Shown here: positions 1 to 6,854 of the stretch, one piece after another
Numbering within the stretch: position 1 is the first letter of the stretch
Layout: each line of letters starts with the position of its first letter
Origin: Candidatus Acidiferrales bacterium
Lineage (GTDB): Bacteria; Acidobacteriota; Terriglobia; Acidiferrales; UBA7541
Assembly: GCA_955651735.1 (NCBI GenBank)
Contig: CATPAM010000174.1
Coordinates: 1 to 6,855, forward strand
Length of the DNA: 6,855 bases
Reading direction: 5' to 3'
Notes under the pieces: generated by a model
Told to the model about the DNA's origin: nothing
Seen by the model: only the letters and a program-made list of their open reading frames with translations
The model's database searches: none
Position numbers and translations under genes: made by a program

Positions 1-484
1 GCTTGGCGACATCGACGGCGACGATGGAATTTTCGTCCCAGCCGGCGCGCAACTTGATGGTGAGGGGAATTCTTACCGCGGCGCGCACGGCGCGGAAAAT
101 TTGCTCGAGCAGCGGCATGTCGCGAAGGAGACCGGAGCCACCGCACTTGACGACTTTCTTGGCCGGGCAGCCGAGATTGATGTCGACCGCGTCGTAGCCG
201 AGGTCTTCGACCATGTGCGCGGCCTCGGCCATGACTTCGGGGCTGGCGCCAAAAAGTTGCGCGGTGATGGGATGCTCGTCTTCCTGAAAATAGAGATAGC
301 GCAGAGTTTTTTTGGCGCTGCGGGTGATGCCTTCCGAGCTGGTGAACTCGGTCATGAGCAGACCGCAGCCCCCGAGCCCGCGAATGACGCGGCGGAACAG
401 CGTGTCCGTGACGCCAGCCATGGGAGCGAGGACCGTGGCGGGACGGATGGTTAGGTCGCGGACGTTGTAGAACGCGGGAATCAT
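1..484 (-). CDS. dus: tRNA-dihydrouridine synthase, DusB-like (C-terminal part cut off by window edge)
   Basis: Flavoenzyme that reduces specific uridines in the tRNA D-loop to dihydrouridine with FMN and NADPH in the cytoplasm. Reading the minus strand from the ATG at 484 gives 161 codons without a stop, running off the left edge; the family is usually about 320-350 residues, so roughly half is present, covering part of the N-terminal TIM barrel. Visible family motifs: APMAGVTDTLFR at residues 20-31 (FMN-binding start of the barrel), QLFGA at 76-80, INLGCPAKKVVKCGGSGLL at 102-120 with the catalytic cysteine expected at C106, and TIKLRAGWD at 142-150. The start must lie before residue 20; the ATG at 484 is the only ATG, GTG or TTG seen in frame close upstream. 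There is no Shine-Dalgarno sequence (the preceding bases are AAAACTGCCC), and a promoter-like -10 lies only 10 nt away. The DusB-type assignment is by general resemblance; the Dus family itself is certain. Confidence 0.95.
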   Translation of the reverse strand, partial: MIPAFYNVRDLTIRPATVLAPMAGVTDTLFRRVIRGLGGCGLLMTEFTSSEGITRSAKKTLRYLYFQEDEHPITAQLFGASPEVMAEAAHMVEDLGYDAVDINLGCPAKKVVKCGGSGLLRDMPLLEQIFRAVRAAVRIPLTIKLRAGWDENSIVAVDVAK

Positions 485-494
485 GGGCAGTTTT

Positions 495-522
495 AGTATA
501 GCAATGTGGCGCCGTTTAACAG
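495..522 (-). promoter_or_regulatory. predicted extended -10 promoter for dus, near-leaderless
   Basis: On the minus strand TGC-TATACT (503-495) is an extended -10 element with five of six matches to TATAAT. A weak -35 candidate, CTGTTA (522-517, three of six matches to TTGACA), sits 16 nt upstream. The -10 ends 10 nt before the dus ATG at 484, so initiation about 7 nt downstream of it would leave a leader of only a few nucleotides, in keeping with the lack of a Shine-Dalgarno sequence. The motif is seen directly; promoter activity is inferred. Confidence 0.5.
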
Positions 523-570
523 GTGGAAAGCGGGAAACAGATAACGCACCTTTCGCGGCTCAGGGTAAAG

Positions 571-600
571 AGACGCGGAGAGCGCGGAGGTTCGCAGAGG
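571..600. repeat. short tandem repeat, three 9-10-bp units (core CGCGGAG / CGCAGAG)
   Basis: On the plus strand the core CGCGGAG occurs at 574-580 and 583-589, and CGCAGAG at 593-599, so the period is 9-10 bp. A related CGCGGCT is at 554-560. The array fills part of the gap between the exoribonuclease-like gene (stop codon at 605-603) and dus. Purine-rich 'gCGCGGAGg' arrays of this style occur between genes in some GC-rich environmental bacteria; whether this one belongs to a dispersed family cannot be told from one copy. No clear terminator hairpin accompanies it. Confidence 0.55.
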
Positions 601-602
601 TT

Positions 603-1661
603 CTAGGAAAAGAGTTTGCGGAGCAGGCTGGGGGCTTCCGGTGTCGCGGCGGCGGCGGCGGCTGTGTTCGTGGATTCCGGCGCTGGCGATGGTTCGGACG
701 TGCCACCCTTTAGGAATTCGTCGAGGCGCAGGAACTTGCGGCCGAGGGCGTTGCTGTAGGCGGACCATTCGTCGTCGCCGGAGGGGGTGGCGAGGGCGAC
801 GCGGACGGCGGCTAGCTTGGAATCAAGATCGTCGAGGTAGTGGAAGACCATGGCTTCGCGAATCATGGGGAGCTTGGGGGAGCCAAATTCGTATTGGCCG
901 TGGTGGCTGATGAGCAGATGCTGCACGACGGTTTTGAGCGGCGAGGGGAAGCCTTCGATTTTGTCGATCGCGCGCGTCACGGTTTCGAGTTCCATAACGA
1001 TGTGACCGAGGAGCTGTCCCGGCGTGGTGTAGGCGATGGCGCGCTCGTAGCACAGCTCTTCGAGCTTGCCAACGTCGTGCAAGATACACGCGCTGAGCAG
1101 GAGGTCGATATCGAGCTCGGGATAATGCGAAGCGACGCGGCGGGCCATGCCGCACAGGGAGATGACGTGTTCGAGCAAGCCGCCGAGATAGGCATGGTGC
1201 ATGACCTTGGCGGCCGGGGCCCGCTTGTAGCAACGGGCAGTTTCGGGATCGGCGATTATGCCGAGGACTAATTGCTTGAGCCAGGGATTGGAGATGGATT
1301 CGGCGTAGCCGCGCAGCTCCGCGAACATTTTTTCGACGTCGGCGGTGGTGTGCGGCAGATAGTCGGCGAGGTCGATCTCTTCGGGCTTGGCGAGGCGCAA
1401 CTGGATCAGCGCGAGCTGCGGCCTGTTGCGGTAGACCTCGACCCGCGCTTGCACCTTCACGAAATCGTCGCGCTGAATGTCTTTGGCGGCGGCTTCGAAC
1501 TGGTCCCACATGCGCGCTTCGATGGTGCCGCTGCGGTCGCCGAGCTCGAGGCGAAGATAGGCGCGGCCCTCGCGGGTGTTGCGCAGCTCTTTTTCATGAA
1601 CGAGGAAAAAACTAGTGATGTTCTGTTCGGTGAGTAGATCCGTGACGTACGACGTCTTCAT
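603..1661 (-). CDS. OB-fold / HD-domain 3'-5' exoribonuclease, YhaM-like
   Basis: A 352-residue cytoplasmic protein with the layout of the YhaM/CBF1 family of metal-dependent 3'-5' exonucleases acting on RNA and single-stranded DNA. Residues about 12-95 form an OB-fold nucleic-acid-binding domain (AYLRLELGDRSGTIEARMWD at 34-53, then DDFVKVQARVEVYRNRPQL). Residues about 150-290 form the HD phosphohydrolase domain: HHAYLGGLLEH at 155-165, the HD pair H195-D196 in ILHDVGK, ISHHG at 251-255, and HYLDDLD at 274-280 supplying the last metal-binding aspartate (probably D277). All expected metal ligands are present, so the enzyme should be active. The C-terminal tail (about 320-345) is a Ser/Pro/Ala-rich low-complexity stretch with six alanines, ending in LLRKLFS; a similar disordered tail is not part of the core fold. 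Its ATG (1661-1659) overlaps the TGA of the upstream SurA-like gene as ATGA, which implies translational coupling. Substrate and cellular role are inferred from the family only. Confidence 0.88.
   Translation of the reverse strand: MKTSYVTDLLTEQNITSFFLVHEKELRNTREGRAYLRLELGDRSGTIEARMWDQFEAAAKDIQRDDFVKVQARVEVYRNRPQLALIQLRLAKPEEIDLADYLPHTTADVEKMFAELRGYAESISNPWLKQLVLGIIADPETARCYKRAPAAKVMHHAYLGGLLEHVISLCGMARRVASHYPELDIDLLLSACILHDVGKLEELCYERAIAYTTPGQLLGHIVMELETVTRAIDKIEGFPSPLKTVVQHLLISHHGQYEFGSPKLPMIREAMVFHYLDDLDSKLAAVRVALATPSGDDEWSAYSNALGRKFLRLDEFLKGGTSEPSPAPESTNTAAAAAATPEAPSLLRKLFS
648..662. repeat. GGC trinucleotide run (5 perfect units) coding for poly-alanine
   Basis: Five perfect GGC units on the plus strand read as GCC on the coding minus strand and give most of the six-alanine run (residues 334-339) in the disordered tail of the YhaM-like protein. 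Such a run can change length in whole codons without breaking the frame. Confidence 0.8.
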
Positions 1662-2908
1662 TGGCCTGAGGGTTGGCCGGAGGCCGACTTCTTTCCAAAC
1701 AAAAGATATTTCTTGTGGCTCTTTTTGGATTTGCTGGCTTCCGGCGTCGCGCTGACTTCCTGAATTTCCGAATTGCCGCCGCCGGCAATCTCCTGGTAGC
1801 CCGGTTTGATGACCACGTAGCTCTGCTCGCGGAGCGTTTTCAGATAATTGCGCATGGCCGGCTCCATGCGCTGGGAATACAGGTGGTCCATGATTTCGTT
1901 TTCGACCTTGGCTAGCGGCTGCTCGCCTTCTTCATAGCGTTCGAGGACTTGCAGAACCAGATAGCCCTGCTTGGTGTCCATGACGTCGGTCAGTTCGTTC
2001 TTCTTCATCTTGAAGACGATGTCCTCGAGCGCTTTCGAAAGCTCGCCGCGTTTGTACACGCCGAGGAAGCCGCCTTGCTTCGCGGTGCTGCTATCGGAAA
2101 AGCGTTTCGCAATTTCCCCGAAGTCCTCTCCGTCTTTCACGCGCTTCAGCGCCGTTTCGGCCTTCTTTTTCAGCTCGGGCAGATCCTCGTCCTTCTTACC
2201 TTCCGTGCTCACTTCAATTTCTCGCAGCGCTACCTGCTCCGGGCGGATGAACTCTTTCTTGTGTTCGTTGTAATACTTCCCCACTTCATCCTTGCCGATG
2301 GTGATGTGCGAGCCGACTTCGTTGCTGATGACGCGCTGCGTCAGGATTCCGTTGCGGATGTTGTTCTTGAAATCTTCCCAGTTCGAACCCTGCGCGGTGA
2401 CCGCTTTCTCAAGATCCTCCATGCTGTCGATCTTGTTTTGCTGGCGGAGCTGATCGAGCTTCTTGATCACGTCGGGCTCGACGTTGATGCCCATGTCCTT
2501 GCCGCGTTGCACGAGCAGAGATTGATCAATTAAATCGCGCAAAGTGAACTTCTGGCGGTCATCGATGTCGGTGCGCAACTGTTCGGGCGTGCACTTGCCC
2601 TGGCATTCCTGGCGGGCGTCTTCTTCCGCGGCGATGCGCGCTTTGTCGAGTTCGGAGCGTGTGATGATCTCGTTGTTGACGCGCGCGATGATTTCTTCGA
2701 CGGTTCGCGCGTTTGCGCCTTCCACCGGTTTCTTGGGCTCGGCGGGCTTTTTTGCGGGCTCGGGAGCGGCGGTGCCCGGCTTTTCCAGTGCGGGGGCTTG
2801 CGGCTTGGGCGGTTGCGGAGCCGACGAGGCCGGCTGATCTTGAGCGAACAGCGGCATGGGGGCGCAAAACGCCACGAGCAAAATCACATCTCGCATTACT
2901 TTCCTCAT
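1658..2908 (-). CDS. exported SurA/PrsA-like chaperone with one parvulin-type domain
   Basis: A 416-residue protein with an N-terminal signal peptide (MRKVMRDVILLVAFCAPMPLFA, probable cleavage after A22); the cysteine at 15 is not in a lipobox, so it is likely periplasmic and soluble. Residues about 26-62 are a Pro/Ala/Lys linker. Residues about 67-220 resemble the helical SurA N-terminal chaperone domain (VEEIIARVNNEIITRSEL at 70-87; LRDLIDQSLLVQRGKDMGI). Residues about 224-325 are a single parvulin rotamase fold (FGEIAKRFSDSSTAKQGGFLGVYKRGEL, then KQGYLVLQVLER). The two histidines normal in parvulins (as in SHILV and GYHI) are E230 and L317 here, so isomerase activity is doubtful and a chaperone role for outer-membrane or secreted proteins is more likely. 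A CQGKC motif (102-106) could form a disulfide. The tail (391-407) is lysine-rich. The gene begins 9 nt after the mfd stop and its TGA overlaps the next ATG. An alternative start at M5 (2896) has the better ribosome-binding site. Confidence 0.87.
   Translation of the reverse strand: MRKVMRDVILLVAFCAPMPLFAQDQPASSAPQPPKPQAPALEKPGTAAPEPAKKPAEPKKPVEGANARTVEEIIARVNNEIITRSELDKARIAAEEDARQECQGKCTPEQLRTDIDDRQKFTLRDLIDQSLLVQRGKDMGINVEPDVIKKLDQLRQQNKIDSMEDLEKAVTAQGSNWEDFKNNIRNGILTQRVISNEVGSHITIGKDEVGKYYNEHKKEFIRPEQVALREIEVSTEGKKDEDLPELKKKAETALKRVKDGEDFGEIAKRFSDSSTAKQGGFLGVYKRGELSKALEDIVFKMKKNELTDVMDTKQGYLVLQVLERYEEGEQPLAKVENEIMDHLYSQRMEPAMRNYLKTLREQSYVVIKPGYQEIAGGGNSEIQEVSATPEASKSKKSHKKYLLFGKKSASGQPSGQ
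2902..2905 (-). promoter_or_regulatory. ribosome-binding site candidate that favours the M5 start of the SurA-like gene
   Basis: AGGA at 2905-2902 lies 5 nt before the second in-frame ATG (2896-2894). The first ATG (2908-2906) is preceded by TAAACTGGTGTT, with no Shine-Dalgarno match at normal spacing. The short form would lose R2 and K3, leaving a signal peptide with only one arginine in its n-region, so the evidence is split between the two starts. Confidence 0.45.
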
Positions 2909-2917
2909 AACACCAGT

Positions 2918-5900
2918 TTAGCCCTGCCCGCGAAGGCTGAGCAATACGTTTCTCACTGCCGCGGAGACCTGCTCGCCGCGCGTGACTTCCATCCATAAGA
3001 CGCCGCTGGGGTCCAGCTTGATGCCCTTGCGCGAGCGCACTACCGCGACCAGGGCGGCAGGATCGATAGTCGTCTCCGGATGGAAGCGGATCGCAATCTT
3101 GCTGCCCTGCCTCTCGACGGAGGAGATGCGCAGGTGCTCACTGATGGATTTGAGGACGGCATACTCCAAAAGGTTATCTACGGAGGCTGGGGGCGGGCCG
3201 AAGCGGTCTGCGAGCTCCTTGCGCACGTCGAGCTTTTCCTCGTCGGTGGAAATGGAGGAGATGCGCTTGTAGGTGCGCAGCCGGAGATTTTCGCTGGGGA
3301 TGTAGTCGTGGGGGATGCGCACGTCGGAGCCGAGGCTGAGGGTGGTGCGAAGTTCGGGTGCGGCTTCCTCGCCTTTCAGTTTCGAAACGGCGCGCTCGAG
3401 CATCTGGCAGTAGAGGTCGAAGCCGATACTTTCGATGTGACCGTGCTGCTGGCGGCCAAGCATGTTACCGGCGCCGCGCAGCTCGAGATCGAGGGCGGCG
3501 ATGCGGAAGCCCGCGCCAAGTTCGCTGAACTCTTTCATGGCGGCGAGACGTTTGCGCGCAATGTCGGAGAGCGTCGTCTCTGGCGGCACGAGGAGATAGG
3601 CGTAGGCGCGCTGGTGGGAGCGGCCGACGCGTCCGCGGAGTTGGTACAGCTCGGCGAGGCCGAGGCGGTCGGCGCGATTGATGAGCATGGTGTTCGCGCG
3701 GGGGATGTCCAGGCCGTTTTCGACGATGGTGGTGGCGACGAGGACGTCGGCTTCATCGCGAATGAACTTCAGCATCACACTTTCGAGCTCTTTCTCGGGC
3801 ATCTGGCCGTGGCCGACGACCACGCGCGCTTTTGGCACCAGCTTGTTCACCAGCGTGGCCAGCGAGTAGATGGATTCCACACGATTGTGAATGAAGTAGA
3901 CCTGGCCCTCGCGGGCCATTTCGTTTTCAATCGCGCTGCGAATCAGCTCTTCCTGAAACGGTGCGACGACGGTTTGAATGGCGAGGCGGTCGCGCGGCGG
4001 CGTTTCGATGAGCGACATATCGCGCAGGCCGACCAGCGACATGTGCAGTGTGCGAGGAATGGGGGTGGCGGAGAGCGCGAGGGCGTCGACGTTTTTGCGG
4101 ATTTCTTTTAGGCGTTCCTTGTGGGCCACGCCGAAGCGCTGCTCCTCATCGACGATCATTAAGCCGAGATCGTGGAAGCGCACGTCTTTGGAAAGCAGGC
4201 GATGCGTGCCGATGATGACGTCGACTTTGCCAGCTTCGAGGGCGGCGAGAACTTGCTTCTGTTCGGCGGCGGTGCGAAAGCGGCTGAGCATCTCAATGCG
4301 GATGGGGAAGGCCGAGAAGCGCCGCTTGAAAGTTTCGAAATGCTGGAACGCGAGGACGGTCGTGGGCGCAAGGACCGCGACTTGCTTCGAATCGGCAATG
4401 GCCTTGAACGCGGCGCGCATGGCCACTTCGGTCTTGCCATAGCCTACGTCACCACAGAGGAGGCGGTCCATCGGGGTGGCGTTCTCCATGTCTTTCTTGA
4501 TGTCGGCGATCGCGGCGTTCTGGTCGGGAGTCTCCTCGAACTCGAAGGCGTCTTCGAATTCGCGCTGGAAATTTCCGTCGGGAGAAAAGGCAAGCCCCGG
4601 TGCGGTTTTCCTGGCTGCGTATAGCGCCAGAAGCTGGTCGGCCATATCTTCTAGCGATTTGCGCACGCGTGTCTTGCGCGTGTTCCAGCCGCTGCCGCCG
4701 AGTTTATCGAGCGTGGGATGCGCGCCTTCGACGACGCGATAGCTCTGCACAAGGTCCATGCGCTCGAGCGGGACGTAAAGGCGAGAATCCTCGGCGTAGC
4801 GCAGGAGCATGAATTCGCCGCGGCGGCCGTCGGACTCGATTTGGCGCAGGCCTTCGAACTGCCCGATGCCATGGTCGACATGCACCACAAAATCGCCGGG
4901 CTTCAGTTCGGCGAAGTCGCTGAAGAAGCCGGAGGTGCGGATCTTCCTGCCGGGGCGTTCCAGCGCCGGGGTAACCTCGAAGAGATCGGCGTTGCCATAC
5001 AGCGTGACTTTCGCTTCGGGAAAAGCCACGCCATCCGCGAAGGGAGAGCGCATCAGCAACAGCCCGGCGGACTCCTGCGCGGTTTCGGCGGTGAATCCTG
5101 CAGCCGCGTCTTCGGATTCGCCGAGCACGTAGGGCACTTCGTACTCGCGGCAAATATCGGCGAGGCGCTCGAGCTCACCGGTGCTGACGGCGGTGAGAAA
5201 CACGCGGCCGCCCGCAGCGACCTGCGATTTCACTTCGCTCATGCAAGCCACGACGTCGCCGTGAAAGCGTGCGCTGGAACGCGAGGACAATTCGAATTGC
5301 GCATGCGACCCTATGCCCAGCGCCAAGTGCTCGAGGTTGATTTGTGAAGTTTTCTCCAGCGCCGCGGCGAATTGCTCTTCATTCCAGAAATAATCTCCCG
5401 CGTCGGGCGCGTTAGCCTGGCCGTGACGCTCGTAATTTTCGACAGCCGCGGCAAGATGCTTGGTGGCCGCTTCGCGAATCGCCGCCGGCTCATCGATAAA
5501 GACAATCGGACGCAACGAGCTTTCCGCCAGCTCAAAGACCGAAGACGAACCGGGGTCGCGTTTTGGGCCAAAGAAAGAATGCCCTTCCCAAGACGCTCCG
5601 TCGTCCGCCGAATAAGTTTCGGCGGGGATGGCCCACTCGGTCAGCGGAAGCAGTGTGGTGCGCACCACCGGGGCGATGGAGCGCTGCGTGCGCGGATCGA
5701 ATTCGCGCACGGACTCGACGGTGTCGCCGAGCAGCTCAATGCGCACTGGCCGCGGCGACTCCGGAGAGAATAGGTCTACGATGCCGCCGCGCACCGCGAA
5801 TTGCCCGGGCATCTCGACCATTTCGGTGCGCGTGTAGCCGACGGAGCCGACGTGTGTAATCAAGTCTTCCAGCGCGATCTCCGCGTCAGTCGCTAGCGTG

Positions 5901-6349
5901 CGGGCCAGCGAGAGGTAAACGTAGGGATCCTGGTATCGCCACAGTGCCGCGCTTACTGGCGCGACCAAGAGCGAGATCTGGCCATCGGTGAGGCGAAACA
6001 GCGCGGCCGCGCGGCGCTCAAGAATGTCGGCGTGCGGGCTTTGCGATTGCCAGGGCAACGTATCGAACGCGGGCAAAGTGGCAACGCCGCCCAGGGTGCT
6101 TGGGAAAATGGTGGAAAAAAAGCGCAGCGTGTCGGCCAGGGCCTCCGCGCGGCGATTCGAATCGGTCACAAAGAATGCCGGACGGCGCAGCTCGTGCGCG
6201 ATGTAGGCGGCGACCAGCGCCTTGGCGACGTCATGCAAACCCGCCAGCGAAACATGCTGGCCGCCCGCTCGCAATGCGGCGATTGCGCCGTCCATCGACC
6301 GATGGCGCAGCACAGTTTCAAGTCGCTCGCGGACTGCAGGCAGGATCAT
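2918..6349 (-). CDS. mfd: transcription-repair coupling factor Mfd (ATP-dependent translocase)
   Basis: A complete 1143-residue Mfd, close to the 1148 of E. coli. It displaces RNA polymerase stalled at DNA lesions and recruits UvrA for nucleotide excision repair. Domains in order: UvrB-like region (about 1-350) with a degenerate nucleotide site (AGLHDVAKALV at 36-46) and the UvrB-type FAVRGGIVDLFSPES at 184-198; a poorly conserved D3 region; the RNA polymerase interaction domain (about 483-555, DFVVHVDHGIGQFEGL); the RecG-like helicase motor with Walker A GDVGYGKT (633-640), DEEQ box (734-737), SATPIPRT (760-767) and motif VI QLRGRVGRS (903-911), followed by the TRG region (LDLELRGAGNMLGRQQHG); and the C-terminal TRCF/D7 domain (about 1005-1105). 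All motor motifs are intact. The ATG at 6349 lies 10 nt after the stop of the upstream gene; the gap (CTTTTCTCGA) has no Shine-Dalgarno, so translation may rely on reinitiation. Its TAA is 9 nt before the SurA-like gene. Confidence 0.98.
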   Translation of the reverse strand: MILPAVRERLETVLRHRSMDGAIAALRAGGQHVSLAGLHDVAKALVAAYIAHELRRPAFFVTDSNRRAEALADTLRFFSTIFPSTLGGVATLPAFDTLPWQSQSPHADILERRAAALFRLTDGQISLLVAPVSAALWRYQDPYVYLSLARTLATDAEIALEDLITHVGSVGYTRTEMVEMPGQFAVRGGIVDLFSPESPRPVRIELLGDTVESVREFDPRTQRSIAPVVRTTLLPLTEWAIPAETYSADDGASWEGHSFFGPKRDPGSSSVFELAESSLRPIVFIDEPAAIREAATKHLAAAVENYERHGQANAPDAGDYFWNEEQFAAALEKTSQINLEHLALGIGSHAQFELSSRSSARFHGDVVACMSEVKSQVAAGGRVFLTAVSTGELERLADICREYEVPYVLGESEDAAAGFTAETAQESAGLLLMRSPFADGVAFPEAKVTLYGNADLFEVTPALERPGRKIRTSGFFSDFAELKPGDFVVHVDHGIGQFEGLRQIESDGRRGEFMLLRYAEDSRLYVPLERMDLVQSYRVVEGAHPTLDKLGGSGWNTRKTRVRKSLEDMADQLLALYAARKTAPGLAFSPDGNFQREFEDAFEFEETPDQNAAIADIKKDMENATPMDRLLCGDVGYGKTEVAMRAAFKAIADSKQVAVLAPTTVLAFQHFETFKRRFSAFPIRIEMLSRFRTAAEQKQVLAALEAGKVDVIIGTHRLLSKDVRFHDLGLMIVDEEQRFGVAHKERLKEIRKNVDALALSATPIPRTLHMSLVGLRDMSLIETPPRDRLAIQTVVAPFQEELIRSAIENEMAREGQVYFIHNRVESIYSLATLVNKLVPKARVVVGHGQMPEKELESVMLKFIRDEADVLVATTIVENGLDIPRANTMLINRADRLGLAELYQLRGRVGRSHQRAYAYLLVPPETTLSDIARKRLAAMKEFSELGAGFRIAALDLELRGAGNMLGRQQHGHIESIGFDLYCQMLERAVSKLKGEEAAPELRTTLSLGSDVRIPHDYIPSENLRLRTYKRISSISTDEEKLDVRKELADRFGPPPASVDNLLEYAVLKSISEHLRISSVERQGSKIAIRFHPETTIDPAALVAVVRSRKGIKLDPSGVLWMEVTRGEQVSAAVRNVLLSLRGQG

Positions 6350-6359
6350 TCGAGAAAAG

Positions 6360-6854
6360 TCAGGATTTTGAGCGAGACGCCGGAACGCCGTCGCGGATTT
6401 TCTTCAGTATTTCGCTGGTGGAGTAGCCGGACACGACAGGCACCGACACGACGCGGCCACCTGCGGCTTCCACCTCTTCGCGGCCAACAATCTGGTCTCC
6501 CGGCCAATCGCCGCCCTTGACAAGCACGTCGGGAAGCAGGGCTGCGATCACACGCTGCGGCGTTAAGTCATTGAAAATCACGACGCCATCCACGCACTCC
6601 AGCGCGGCGAGAATTTCCGCGCGCTCGCGCTCCGGAATCACCGGGCGGCCTTCGCCTTTGAGCTGTTTGACGCTGGCGTCGCTGTTCAAGCCGACGATCA
6701 ACGCGTCGCCGAGGCTGCGCGCGTGCTCCAGGCTGCGAATGTGGCCGGGATGCAGCAAATCAAAGCAACCGTTGGTGAACACGACGCGGCGGCCATTGCG
6801 TTTCCCGCGGCCAAACCCCAGAATCGCTTGCTCCAGTGTGAGGATGGAATCCAA
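6360..6854 (-). CDS. rfaE2: D-glycero-beta-D-manno-heptose 1-phosphate adenylyltransferase (HldE C-terminal domain type), 5' end at window edge
   Basis: Cytoplasmic nucleotidyltransferase that adds AMP to heptose 1-phosphate, giving ADP-heptose for the LPS inner core. The 164 residues visible match a stand-alone RfaE domain II protein (usually about 160-170 residues) and not the bifunctional kinase-transferase. Motifs: [13 protein letters not shown] at 26-38 with the HxGH signature (H35, H38), [18 protein letters not shown] at 55-72, [18 protein letters not shown] at 77-94, VKGGDW at 112-117, and GYSTSEIL at 143-150. The first possible start in view is TTG at 6854-6852, one base from the edge, so the true start may be this TTG or an ATG just outside; few residues are likely missing. 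The stop TGA is 10 nt before the mfd ATG, suggesting one transcript. Related cytidylyltransferases (glycerol-3-phosphate, TagD type) share the fold, but the TNGCFD...GYSTSEI pattern fits RfaE2. Confidence 0.9.
   Translation of the reverse strand: MDSILTLEQAILGFGRGKRNGRRVVFTNGCFDLLHPGHIRSLEHARSLGDALIVGLNSDASVKQLKGEGRPVIPERERAEILAALECVDGVVIFNDLTPQRVIAALLPDVLVKGGDWPGDQIVGREEVEAAGGRVVSVPVVSGYSTSEILKKIRDGVPASRSKS

Noticed and set aside
224..325. A zero-interest entry among the findings with these coordinates
   Set aside because: It mixed residue numbers of the SurA-like protein with window positions and makes no claim; the real observation is listed at 1934-2239.
101..454. Plus-strand open frame of 117 codons at the left edge
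   Set aside because: Antisense to the dus gene, whose family motifs are unmistakable on the minus strand.
554..577. Possible terminator hairpin after the YhaM-like gene (minus strand GCGTCTC ... GAGCCGC around an 8-nt loop)
   Set aside because: The stem has a central mismatch, only three pairs on each side of it, and no T-tract follows. It is better explained as part of the repeat region.
823..1509. Minus-strand 228-codon frame overlapping the YhaM-like gene in another frame
   Set aside because: Arg/Ala/Pro-rich out-of-frame translation of the real gene; no motifs.
1949..2533. Plus-strand open frame of 194 codons opposite the SurA-like gene
   Set aside because: Antisense shadow of a well-supported gene; the Leu/Phe/Val-rich product reflects the reverse complement of Lys/Glu-rich codons and has no plausible start context.
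3080..4111. Long plus-strand open frame of 343 codons opposite mfd
   Set aside because: It lies wholly antisense to strongly conserved Mfd motor and RNA-polymerase-release sequence; its translation is low-complexity (rich in G, A, E, V, D) with no recognisable motif. GC-rich third positions on the minus strand suppress stop codons here.
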